Of a stretch of 14,521 bases of DNA, positions 8,301-14,486 are shown one piece after another (the stretch's first letter is position 1; every line of letters begins with the position of its first letter). The DNA comes from Proteobacteria bacterium UBA4656. Its GTDB lineage: Bacteria; Pseudomonadota; Gammaproteobacteria; Xanthomonadales; Ahniellaceae. The translations under genes and the position numbers were made by a program. The DNA is taken from the NCBI GenBank assembly GCA_002405525.1, contig DHLY01000059.1:1-14521 (forward strand), in the 5' to 3' direction. Under the pieces are notes generated by a model, which saw only the letters and a program-made list of their open reading frames with translations, was not told the origin of the DNA and searched no databases.

Positions 8301-8795
8301 GTCGGGGCTCACCGCGAGCGCGCGGGGATCCTCGGCGGCGATCGGCACCACGGCTGGCGCCGCCGACGGGTCGGCAGCCTCGAACACCAGCAGGCGATTG
8401 GCCTGCGAGCAGGTCACGAAAGCGCGTCCGCCGGCGAAGGCGATGTCGAAGGGCTCGTCGGCGGTGGACAGCGTGGCGCGAACCCGGCGGGTGGCGACGT
8501 CGACGATGCTGACCGAATCCGAGACGTGGTTGGCGACCCACAACTCGCCGTCGTCACGGAAGCGCACCGCCACGGGATCGACGCCGACCACCACGCTGCC
8601 GGCCGGCACCGGAACATCCTCGCGCACGTCGAAGAACTGGACCCGGTTGTCCGCCGTGTGGGCGACCGCGAGCAGCCTGCGGTCCGGGCTGAGGTCGACC
8701 GCCCGGATCGGGTGGTTCTCCCAGTTCACATAGGGAAGGTCCGCCGCGGCGGCGGGGAGGCTCGCGCCGAGCAGAGCCAGCAGCAGTCGTCGCAC
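5388..8795 (-). CDS. Exported beta-propeller / di-haem cytochrome c protein with C-terminal GxW repeats
   Basis: A 1135-residue exported protein; its reaction is unknown. Signal peptide 1-18 (MRRLLLALLGASLPAAAA). Residues ~25-460 are a YVTN/NHL-type propeller: repeated AVDLSPDRRLLAVAHT, DPRALAVSPDGRTVYAA, DPRAIVFAPDGRRAWVAG and GPAGLAFDPARERLYVWN. Two haem c sites follow: CASCH (482-486) and CSSCH (644-648). The second is followed by MKVSHLRN (from 697) and FLHDGSV (from 724), the arrangement of MauG/cytochrome c peroxidase domains. After the first come GMKGPMTTQTLQDI and HHWRGDRAGIEEFN, which look like a diverged version. DRDGDGVGDRLE (~872) is a calcium-binding-like loop. Two related modules close the protein (~902-1000, GLWFNPARGGYGFDV; ~1013-1115, GTWFDPRDTGWGLSI). 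The GTG start is supported by GGAGG five bases upstream. A periplasmic or extracellular redox role is inferred. It lies 95 bp downstream of sbtA on the same strand. Confidence 0.88.
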   Translation of the reverse strand: MRRLLLALLGASLPAAAADLPYVNWENHPIRAVDLSPDRRLLAVAHTADNRVQFFDVREDVPVPAGSVVVGVDPVAVRFRDDGELWVANHVSDSVSIVDVATRRVRATLSTADEPFDIAFAGGRAFVTCSQANRLLVFEAADPSAAPAVVPIAAEDPRALAVSPDGRTVYAAIFESGNASTILAGGLVDINAALPNVVSDPRGPYQGRNPPPNRGDQFDPPLDRTATPPRVGLIVRRDAAGRWRDDNTGDWTPFVSGSLAGASGRRPGWTLPDRDIAVVDVASLSVRYVSGLMNIGMALAVNPASGELALVGSEALNEIRFEPNLNGVFVRSHLGLANPAPNGSTRIVDLNPHLDYRNRRLPQAERDRSIGDPRAIVFAPDGRRAWVAGLGSNNVLALDAAGARAGAPIEVGEGPAGLAFDPARERLYVWNHFEASLSVIDTRAGAERSRTRAFNPLPAAIRAGRPFLYDTHRTSGLGQASCASCHVDARMDRLAWDLGDPSARPKRFDQNCLTTAVRACEDFHGMKGPMTTQTLQDIIGHEPHHWRGDRAGIEEFNGTFRALLGDDVSLTTMEMNVFEDFLATITFPPNPYRNLDNSLPTDLPLEGQFTSGRFAPAGQPLGSGDAVRGLDLYTRGLLDPPFQCSSCHSLPTGMAANGPLFLGAVPFPIGGRVVPTGPMGENHLGIVSTDGSSNVSMKVSHLRNQHEKVGFELSQLENAAGFGFLHDGSVDSIARFLSANVFQVRSDRDVADLVALMMAFSGSEFGNLAPPPGAPVPLSKDTHAAVGAQVTLTGAAPARAATMLALARDGVVDLVAWSAGTGHAYDRASDRFLAADGSPPRTIAALQALASAQSPLTLTVVPKGLGRRLGIDRDGDGVGDRLEIAQGSNPADAASTTLRARPGLWFNPARGGYGFDVQHAGDAMSVVWYTYEDDGSPTWYLAAGVRANPWRGEVRRYARDPATQMVSSQVVGEMRIAFDDAERGSLAWTLGQRSGVEAIVRTFAGSPRANPDRTGTWFDPRDTGWGLSIEAAGDVRAVGLYFYDAGGRPRWVLGVGANIATDTVSMLGYRGFCPDCPASTPTTAPAGTVSLVFDGARNATVSTDAFRPGEPSARWQRSGAAIVPATDAPMRIEDL

Positions 8796-8800
8796 GGCAA

Positions 8801-8805
8801 CCTCC
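8801..8805 (-). promoter_or_regulatory. Ribosome-binding site GGAGG supporting a GTG start at 8795
   Basis: On the - strand GGAGG is followed by five bases and then GTG, directly in front of a clear signal peptide. This decides the start of the propeller-cytochrome gene. Confidence 0.75.
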
Positions 8806-8890
8806 GGCAGGGCTCAAGCGCCACCCGGACCCGCGGCGCGGATCTCGCGTCACCCAAGGTCTGCGCGCTGGACCGATACGGCGGACACTA

Positions 8891-9868
8891 TCATGGCGAT
8901 CCGTACAGGTAACGGGTGAACTGGTAGTAGGCAGGCAGGCCGAGGACGATGTTGAACGGAAACGTCACCCCGAGCGAGGCGGTCAGGTAGATGCCGGGAT
9001 TCGCCTGCGGCAGCGCGGCCCGACAGGCTGCCGGGGCGTCGATGTAGGACGCGCTGGCGCACACCGCGCCCAGTACGAAGGCGCCGCCCTGCGACAGCCC
9101 CACCATCCAGCCGACCCAGGTGCCGAGCAGACCCATCGCGACCGGCATCAGGATCGCGAAGCCGGTCATGAACACGCCGACCTGGGTGAAGGCGCGGAAT
9201 TGGCGCGCCGCGGTCATGCCCATCTCGAGCAGGAACAGCATCAGAATGCCGCGGAACAGATCGTCGTAGAAAGGCGCGATCTGCTGCCAGCCCCGTTCGC
9301 CGGCCAGCATGCCGATCGCCATGCCGCCGCTGAGCAGCAGGATGCCGCGGCCGCGCAGGGTGTCGAGCACCAGGGCGCCGACGCCGGCGGAACCCTGCGC
9401 CTTGCCCATCGACCAGCGGGCCAGCATCAGGGCGACGATCACGCCCCATTCCATCAGCGCCACCACCGCCGTCATGTAGCCCTCGCTCGGCGTGTTCATC
9501 GCCGTGGCGAAGGCGACCGCCGCGAAGAAGGTGACCGACGACACCGACCCGTAATGGGCGGCCACCGCGGCGGCGTTGGCGACGTCGAACCCGCCCAGGC
9601 GCCGAAGCACGAGGTAGGCGGCCACCGGGATGCCGACCGTCAGCGCCGCCGTCGCACCGATCAGCCCGCCGATCTCGGCGAACCCGACCGCGGCGAGTTC
9701 CACGCCGCCCTTAAGGCCGATCGAGAACAGCAGATAGATCGCCAGCAGCTTGAGCACCGGCTCGGGCAGTTCCAGCTCGCTGCGGATCGCGCCGGCGATG
9801 AGTCCCAGCGCGAAGGCCAGCACGATGGGCGAGAGCAGGTTGCTGATCAGCAGGTCGACGCCGGGCAT
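8891..9868 (-). CDS. sbtA: SbtA-family sodium-dependent bicarbonate transporter
   Basis: An inner-membrane protein of 325 residues, rich in hydrophobic helices (about ten expected), of the SbtA family that imports bicarbonate with Na+. Both duplicated core motifs are visible. In the first half AAHYGSVSSVTFFAA (around 105-115) corresponds to the GAVSGSTM region of cyanobacterial SbtA. In the second half ASASYIDAPAACRAALPQAN (271-290) corresponds to ASSSDISGPPTLRAGIPSAN. FYDDLFRGILMLFLLEMGM (200-218) also matches the family closely. It is shorter than cyanobacterial SbtA (~370) because the long central cytoplasmic loop is missing. No sbtB (PII-like partner) lies next to it. GAGGA five bases before the ATG is a good ribosome-binding site. 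It is divergent from a LysR-type gene, its probable regulator. Substrate specificity is by family; other anions cannot be excluded. Confidence 0.9.
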   Translation of the reverse strand: MPGVDLLISNLLSPIVLAFALGLIAGAIRSELELPEPVLKLLAIYLLFSIGLKGGVELAAVGFAEIGGLIGATAALTVGIPVAAYLVLRRLGGFDVANAAAVAAHYGSVSSVTFFAAVAFATAMNTPSEGYMTAVVALMEWGVIVALMLARWSMGKAQGSAGVGALVLDTLRGRGILLLSGGMAIGMLAGERGWQQIAPFYDDLFRGILMLFLLEMGMTAARQFRAFTQVGVFMTGFAILMPVAMGLLGTWVGWMVGLSQGGAFVLGAVCASASYIDAPAACRAALPQANPGIYLTASLGVTFPFNIVLGLPAYYQFTRYLYGSP

Positions 9869-9873
9869 TGGGA

Positions 9874-9878
9874 TCCTC
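9874..9878 (-). promoter_or_regulatory. Ribosome-binding site of sbtA
   Basis: GAGGA on the - strand, five bases before the ATG at 9868, supports this start. Confidence 0.65.
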
Positions 9879-9931
9879 GCGCTGTGTCATTCGGACGCCG
9901 CGAGTCTGGACCGCCGCGGCCGGCGGCTCCA

Positions 9932-9946
9932 GTTCAATGTTTGAAC
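9932..9946. promoter_or_regulatory. Perfect palindrome with T-N11-A form, candidate LysR operator
   Basis: GTTCAA (9932-9937), TGT, then TTGAAC (9941-9946) is an exact 6-bp inverted repeat. Its core TTCAATGTTTGAA fits the T-N11-A consensus of LysR-type regulator boxes. It stands in the 108-bp divergent gap between sbtA and the LysR gene, 31 bp before the latter. This is an AT-richer island in very GC-rich DNA. Its right arm coincides with the putative -35 of the regulator gene, which would suit autoregulation. Binding is inferred. Confidence 0.65.
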
Positions 9947-9970
9947 CGGATCGTTGACTTTGCCTAAACT
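9941..9970 (+). promoter_or_regulatory. Putative sigma-70-like promoter of the LysR gene
   Basis: TTGAAC (9941-9946) and TAAACT (9965-9970), spaced by 18 bp, are each four of six matches to the -35 and -10 consensus. Transcription would begin about seven bases later, essentially at the GTG start codon (9977), so the mRNA may be leaderless. That agrees with the absence of a Shine-Dalgarno sequence. Confidence 0.4.
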
Positions 9971-9976
9971 CTCGCT

Positions 9977-10849
9977 GTGGCTGCACTGAACTACCACCAC
10001 CTGCGCTACTTCTGGGCGATCGCGCACGAGCGCAACCTCACGCGGGCGGCGCAGCGGCTGCACGTCACGCCTTCGGCGCTGTCGGTGCAGCTGCGGCAGC
10101 TCGAGGATCGGCTTGGCCACGTCCTGTTCGAGCGCGCCGGCCGGACGCTGCGGCTCACCGAGGCCGGCCGCTTGGCGCTGGATTATGCCGACACGATCTT
10201 CCGCACCGGCGAAGAATTGATCGCCCATCTCGGGGACGGCAGGCGTAGCCGCCGGGCGTTGCGCATCGGTGCCGTGGCTACGCTGTCGCGCAATTTCCAG
10301 CTCGCACTGCTCGCGCCGCTGATCGGGCGCCACGATGTCGACCTGGTGCTGCATTCCGGTTCCCTGCGCGAGCTGCTGGCGCAGCTGGCCGCGCACGCGC
10401 TCGATCTCGTGCTGTGCAATGTGGCCCTGCCGCGCGACGCCGCCCAGGATCTGCGCTGTCATCTGCTCGACGAGCAGCCGGTGAGCCTGGTCGGCCGCCC
10501 GTCCAGGCAGCGCCTGCGCTTTCCGCGCGACCTCGACGGCGCACCGGTGCTGCTGCCCGGCGCCGGCAGCAGCCTGCGCGCCTCGTTCGACCTGCTGGTC
10601 GAGCAGGCCGGCGTGCGGCCGGTGGTGCTGGCCGAGGTCGACGACATGGCGATGCTGCGGCTGCTGGCGCGCGAGGGGCACGGTCTGGCCCTGGTGCCGC
10701 GGGTGGTGGTGCGCGACGAGCTGCGCACAAAGCGCCTGGTCGAACGCTGCCGCATCCCGCAACTGCGCGAAAGCTTCTACGCCGTGCTGCCACGGCGGCG
10801 ATTCCCCAACCCGCTGGTGCGTGAACTGCTGGCCGCGAAGCTCGCCTGA
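9977..10849 (+). CDS. LysR-family transcriptional regulator, divergent from sbtA
   Basis: A 290-residue DNA-binding regulator. The N-terminal winged helix-turn-helix is at about residues 5-65: LNYHHLRYFWAIAHERNLTRAAQRLHVTPSALSVQL as two consecutive blocks, followed by RQLEDRLGHVLFERAGR and LRLTEAGRLALDYA. The opening 'LNYHHLRYFW' and the 'YADTIFRTGEEL' linker resemble the NhaR branch. The effector domain (~95-290) is a typical periplasmic-binding fold, with LRIGAVATLSRNF and a closing FYAVLPRRRFPNPLVRELL. The start is GTG at 9977, chosen because translation from it gives the complete HTH; no ribosome-binding site is visible. The neighbouring sbtA and a palindrome in the shared gap suggest it controls bicarbonate uptake and possibly itself. 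The effector (CO2/HCO3-, Na+, pH or a metabolite) is unknown. Confidence 0.93.
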   Translation: MAALNYHHLRYFWAIAHERNLTRAAQRLHVTPSALSVQLRQLEDRLGHVLFERAGRTLRLTEAGRLALDYADTIFRTGEELIAHLGDGRRSRRALRIGAVATLSRNFQLALLAPLIGRHDVDLVLHSGSLRELLAQLAAHALDLVLCNVALPRDAAQDLRCHLLDEQPVSLVGRPSRQRLRFPRDLDGAPVLLPGAGSSLRASFDLLVEQAGVRPVVLAEVDDMAMLRLLAREGHGLALVPRVVVRDELRTKRLVERCRIPQLRESFYAVLPRRRFPNPLVRELLAAKLA

Positions 10850-10871
10850 GGACCGGGCTGCGGCCGGGTCC
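10850..10871 (+). terminator. Imperfect hairpin directly after the LysR stop
   Basis: GGACC (10850-10854) pairs with GGTCC (10867-10871), and after a G-G mismatch GGC (10856-10858) pairs with GCC (10863-10865) around TGCG. It starts at the base after the stop codon. No T-run follows, so termination is uncertain. Confidence 0.35.
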
Positions 10872-11135
10872 GTCGCGGCCGGTGCGCGGAACCGGCGGCC
10901 CGGCACGCTGGCCACGCGGGGGCAAGCCGCTTGCCGGTGGCGGAAGCTTCCGGGCGAAAAGCCCCGCGCCGACCACGCCATTCGGCGGCAATGAGCGGTG
11001 CGCTCGCCCCGGGGATGTCCGTCAGCGGCTTGACGTGGCGTCCGCCGCCGCGGTGCCCGGATCGCGCGGCGTGGCCTCTGGCATCGATCTTGCTGGCGAC
11101 CGCAATCTACATCGTACCGATCCTCCGGGGCTTGC
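10872..11135. other. Non-coding gap before the GGDEF/EAL gene, with two short palindromes
   Basis: No convincing coding frame is seen. GGCAAG-CCG-CTTGCC (10921-10935) is a perfect 6-bp stem, and CGGAAGCTTCCG (10941-10952) is a perfect 12-bp palindrome. I could not identify a good promoter; TTGCTG (11090) has no correctly spaced -10. The role of these palindromes is unknown. Confidence 0.4.
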
Positions 11136-14093
11136 ATGCCGCCCACCATCCTCGTCCAGCGAGTCCCGGTCAGCGGCGTACCCGACCCCGGCGCGCCGCC
11201 GGCCGTGGTCCAGCTGCTCTCGGCGTCGCGCCTCGACGAGATGGCCGAGCGTCTGCTCGGCCTCCTTGAACCTGAAGCCGGCGCACTGCCACCGAAGATC
11301 GCCTACCGCTTGCGCTGGACGGACCCTTGGTGCGTGCTGCCGGGTGCGTCCGGAGCCGAGGACCTGACGCTCGCCGGCGCGGCACTGTCCGCGGCGAACG
11401 GGACCTCGACGTCGGTCGACGGCCATTGCCAGGCGTCCCTGCTGGCAAGCCATTCGTCCGGCGGGGCGGTGGTCCTGATCGCACCGCGTGGCCGGCTGCC
11501 GGCCCTGCCGGGCTGGCCGACGGAGTCGCTGCGACCGCTGCTGACGGTGCGCCTTCGCGAATTGATCGAGATCGCGATGCTGCGCGACAGCGTCCACCAT
11601 CTCGAGAACGCCGAGCGCATGCAGCGCGCCCTGTTCGCGATCACCGAGGTGGCCGCCGCGGAACAGGACCGCGCCGCGATGCTGCGCGGGCTGCACGAGA
11701 TCGTCGGGCGGCTGATGTACGCGGAGAACTTCTACATCGTGCTGCTGGACTCCGACCAGCAGACCATCGAGTTCATCTACTTTGCGGACGCCAACGATCA
11801 GCGGGATGTCGAACTCGGTCGCCCCGAGCCCATCGACAGCTACCGCCACAGCATGACCTGGCATGTCCTGACCGGCGGCCAGCCCTTGCGCGGCAGCCTC
11901 GGGGAGATCGAGCGCCAGGTGAATGGCCCCCTGCGCTGCGTCGGCAGCGAACCGAGCAGCTGGCTCGGCGTGCCGATGGTGGGAGGCGGTCGGGTTCGCG
12001 GGATGATCGCGGTGCAGACCTACGGCGGACCCATCCATTTCACCGCCGCCGACCAGGCCGTGCTCGGTTACGTCGGCAGCCATATCCTGACCGCGCTGGA
12101 GCGGCGCCGCTCGCGCGCCGAACTGGAGGCGCTGGTGGCGGCTCGCACGGACGAGCTTGCCCAGGCCAACATGACCCTGCTCAACGAGGTCCACGAGCGC
12201 GAGCGCGGCGAGCGACTGCAGGCGGCGCTGTACCGGATTGCCGAACTCGCCGGAAAGGACATCGACACAACCGAGTTCTGCGCCTCGGTCCACGCGATCG
12301 TCGCAGGCCTGATTCCGGCTCGGAACTTCTACATCGCCCTCGTCTCCGATGACGGCGGCACGCTCGATTTTCCATACTTTTCCGACGAAACGCCCGGCGT
12401 GCCGCGATCGCGCCCGATGGGCAACAGCATCACCGAGTACGTGATCCGGCGCGGCAGCCCGCTGCTCGCGGACCTGTCGGCGATCGAGGCCCTGATCGCC
12501 GCCGGGGAATGCGAGGTCAAGGGCAACCAGGCACTGTACTGGCTCGGCGTGCCGCTGATCGGCGCGCAGCGCGTGCTCGGCGCAGTGGTGGTGCAGAGCT
12601 ACCATCCCGAGGTGGTCTACGGCGCGCAGGACCAGAGCCTGCTGTCGTTCGTGTCCTACCACATCGCCTCCAGCCTCGAGCGCCGCCGCGCCGCCGTCGA
12701 ACTGCGCGCATCGCACCACCTGCTCGAGCAGCGCGTCGAGCAACGCACCCGCGAGCTGCGCGAGCAGATCGAAGCGCGCGAGGCGATCCAGGCGCAGCTC
12801 GAGCACCAGGTTCTGCACGATGCCCTGACCGGTCTGCCGAACCGCGGTTACCTGCGCGACCGATTGCAGCGCGTGCTCGGTCGTGCGCGGCGCACGTCCT
12901 CGCACGCGTTTGCACTTCTGTACCTCGACATCGACCGCTTCAAGGTGATCAACGACAGCCTCGGTCACTCCGCCGGCGATGCGGTGCTGGTCGAAGTCGC
13001 ACGGCGCTTCGTCGCCTGCGTGCGCGAGAACGACGTCGTGGCGCGCCTGAGTGGCGACGAGTTCGCCATCCTGCTGGAAGAGTTCGACGACCAGGGCACC
13101 CCGACCCTGGTCGCGCAGCGCGTGATCGAGGCCATGAGTGCGCCGATCGTGCTGCCGGACAGCCGGGTGCAGCCCTCGGTCAGCATCGGCATCGCGCTCG
13201 GGAGTGCGGACATCGCCAGCGGCGAGGAACTCCTGCGCACCGCCGACACCGCGCTCTACCGGGCCAAGGCGGCTGGCCGCAACCGCTACTGTTACTTCGA
13301 GCGCGGGCTTGAACTGGCCTCGAAGGCGGAGTTGGCGCTGGAGCTCGACCTGCGGCAGGCTTCGCCGCGCGAGTTCGAGCCGCACTTCCAGGCCATCGTC
13401 GACCTCGTCACCGGCCGCAGGGTCGGCTACGAAGCCCTGCTGCGCTGGCGCCACCCGCGCCGCGGGCTGCTGGGGCCGGGCGACTTCCTCGGCGTGGCGG
13501 AGGAAAGCGGCACGATCGAGTCGATCGACTGGCATCTGTTCGGGAAGGCCTGCGACGCGCTGCACCGGCTGGGGCCGGACGCGGGCTTCGTGAACCTCAA
13601 CGTGTCGCCGCGGCATTTCGCCAACGAGGACTTCGCCGATCGGCTGGTCGCGCTGATAGAAGCCCATGGGCTCGGGCCCGGGCGAGTCCACATCGAACTC
13701 ACCGAGGGCACCCTGCTGCGCAATCCGGAGCGCGTGCGCGGTGCGCTGCAGCGGCTGCACGCCCGCGGCGTGCAGACCGCCCTCGACGATTTCGGCACCG
13801 GCTATTCGTCGCTGAGTTACCTGCACGAGTTCCCGCTGCACACGCTCAAGATCGACCGCAGTTTCGTCACTTCGCTGCGGCGCGAGGGCGGCGGGCGGGG
13901 CGAGGCCATCGTATCCGCGATCCTGGCGATGGCGAGATCGCTGCGCCTCGAGGTCGTCGCCGAGGGCATCGACAGCGACGCCCAGCGCTCGCGCCTGCGG
14001 GAACTCGGCTGCCGGCGCGGCCAGGGTTATCTGTTCGCGCGACCGGAGCCGCTGGACATTCTGCTGCACGCCCGGCAGACGGAGTTGAACTGA
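11136..14093 (+). CDS. GAF-GAF-GGDEF-EAL cyclic-di-GMP signalling protein
   Basis: A 985-residue cytosolic sensor predicted to make and/or degrade c-di-GMP; no signal peptide or membrane helix is seen. Two tandem GAF domains (~165-325 and ~365-520) are clear internal duplicates: ENFYIVLLDSD (197) with WLGVPM (276), and RNFYIALVSDD (396) with WLGVPL (469). Each is followed by a coiled-coil-like LERRR...E-rich linker. The GGDEF domain (~555-720) has DALTGLPNR (562-570) and SGDEF (639-643) in place of GGDEF, with an inhibitory-site RxxD at 630-633. The EAL domain (~735-975) keeps EAL (766), N822, E854 (ELTE), D884-D885 (DDFGTG), K905, E943 (AEG) and Q963, the residues of active phosphodiesterases. 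EGVE is changed to EGID. Phosphodiesterase activity is therefore likely; cyclase activity is less certain. The ~165-residue N-terminus has no recognised domain. The ATG at 11136 lacks a strong ribosome-binding site. Confidence 0.95.
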   Translation: MPPTILVQRVPVSGVPDPGAPPAVVQLLSASRLDEMAERLLGLLEPEAGALPPKIAYRLRWTDPWCVLPGASGAEDLTLAGAALSAANGTSTSVDGHCQASLLASHSSGGAVVLIAPRGRLPALPGWPTESLRPLLTVRLRELIEIAMLRDSVHHLENAERMQRALFAITEVAAAEQDRAAMLRGLHEIVGRLMYAENFYIVLLDSDQQTIEFIYFADANDQRDVELGRPEPIDSYRHSMTWHVLTGGQPLRGSLGEIERQVNGPLRCVGSEPSSWLGVPMVGGGRVRGMIAVQTYGGPIHFTAADQAVLGYVGSHILTALERRRSRAELEALVAARTDELAQANMTLLNEVHERERGERLQAALYRIAELAGKDIDTTEFCASVHAIVAGLIPARNFYIALVSDDGGTLDFPYFSDETPGVPRSRPMGNSITEYVIRRGSPLLADLSAIEALIAAGECEVKGNQALYWLGVPLIGAQRVLGAVVVQSYHPEVVYGAQDQSLLSFVSYHIASSLERRRAAVELRASHHLLEQRVEQRTRELREQIEAREAIQAQLEHQVLHDALTGLPNRGYLRDRLQRVLGRARRTSSHAFALLYLDIDRFKVINDSLGHSAGDAVLVEVARRFVACVRENDVVARLSGDEFAILLEEFDDQGTPTLVAQRVIEAMSAPIVLPDSRVQPSVSIGIALGSADIASGEELLRTADTALYRAKAAGRNRYCYFERGLELASKAELALELDLRQASPREFEPHFQAIVDLVTGRRVGYEALLRWRHPRRGLLGPGDFLGVAEESGTIESIDWHLFGKACDALHRLGPDAGFVNLNVSPRHFANEDFADRLVALIEAHGLGPGRVHIELTEGTLLRNPERVRGALQRLHARGVQTALDDFGTGYSSLSYLHEFPLHTLKIDRSFVTSLRREGGGRGEAIVSAILAMARSLRLEVVAEGIDSDAQRSRLRELGCRRGQGYLFARPEPLDILLHARQTELN

Positions 14094-14104
14094 GCGCGTG
14101 CGGA

Positions 14105-14119
14105 GCGGCGCTGCGCCGC
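14105..14119 (+). terminator. GC hairpin after the GGDEF/EAL gene
   Basis: GCGGCG (14105-14110) and CGCCGC (14114-14119) form a 6-bp stem with a 3-base loop, 11 bases past the stop. There is no T-tract; candidate terminator only. Confidence 0.35.
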
Positions 14120-14228
14120 CCGCCGCGACCGAAGCCATTCCGCCCGCGCTCCCGGCAGGCCTGTTCGGTATCGATCCTCCTTGCGAGTCGCCGGGAAGCG
14201 TGCGGGCGCAAGAGGTCGTTCGTTGACG

Positions 14229-14240
14229 CCATTAACCCGG
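14229..14240. mobile_element. Probable outer end of an IS630-type element
   Basis: About 20 bases beyond the transposase stop the sequence reads CCATTAACCCGG. I recall such ATTAACCCGG ends beside this transposase type, and IS630 elements insert at TA. The exact boundary is not provable here because the other end is not visible. The region 14120-14228 shows no gene. Confidence 0.35.
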
Positions 14241-14258
14241 TGTCTTTGTATCTGAAGT

Positions 14259-14432
14259 TCACGCTGCCGCGTAGCGGATCTTCGGATGTTGAAAGTAGCT
14301 CCTCACGCGCGACCGCGATCGCTGAATGGCGCGGAGGTGTTTGCGAACGGTGCGCTTGAGTTCGCCGGAGTCCTTGGGTGGGACATCGCTGTGCACGGCT
14401 CGCTTGAGGTCACCGTTGAGATATGCCTCTGT
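14259..14432 (-). pseudogene. IS630-family transposase, C-terminal remnant
   Basis: Read on the - strand, about 56 codons end at the TGA at 14259-14261. They begin EAYLNGDLKRAVHSDVPP, continue ELKRTVRKHLRAIQ and finish RVRSYFQHPKIRYAAA. This is the ending of IS630-type DDE transposases, which insert at TA dinucleotides. In intact members the block is preceded by a 'SPELNPxE' motif carrying the last catalytic acid. Here the sequence upstream (…LPTRITTE) no longer matches, so the gene is cut at about 14432, and the DDE catalytic core and DNA-binding domain are missing. The remnant cannot encode an active transposase. GC content is lower than in neighbouring genes, in line with acquired DNA. Confidence 0.75.
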
Positions 14433-14486
14433 TGTAATCCGAGTGGGTAATCTGTCACCGCCTGACCGGACCGCGGAGCTTGCGAA

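Noticed and set aside
9954..9970. TTGACT at 9954-9959 as -35 of the LysR promoter
   Set aside because: Only five bases separate it from TAAACT, and a -10 at normal spacing would fall inside the coding sequence.
13050..13064. SGDEF taken as proof of an inactive cyclase
   Set aside because: A Ser in the first position is not on its own proof of inactivity, and DALTGLPNR and RxxD are intact; activity is left open.
11022..14138. Long - strand open frame (about 1038 codons) opposite the GGDEF/EAL gene
   Set aside because: Antisense shadow: the + strand frame contains GAF, GGDEF and EAL motifs in order, while the antisense product is Gln/Arg/Asp-rich with no domain.
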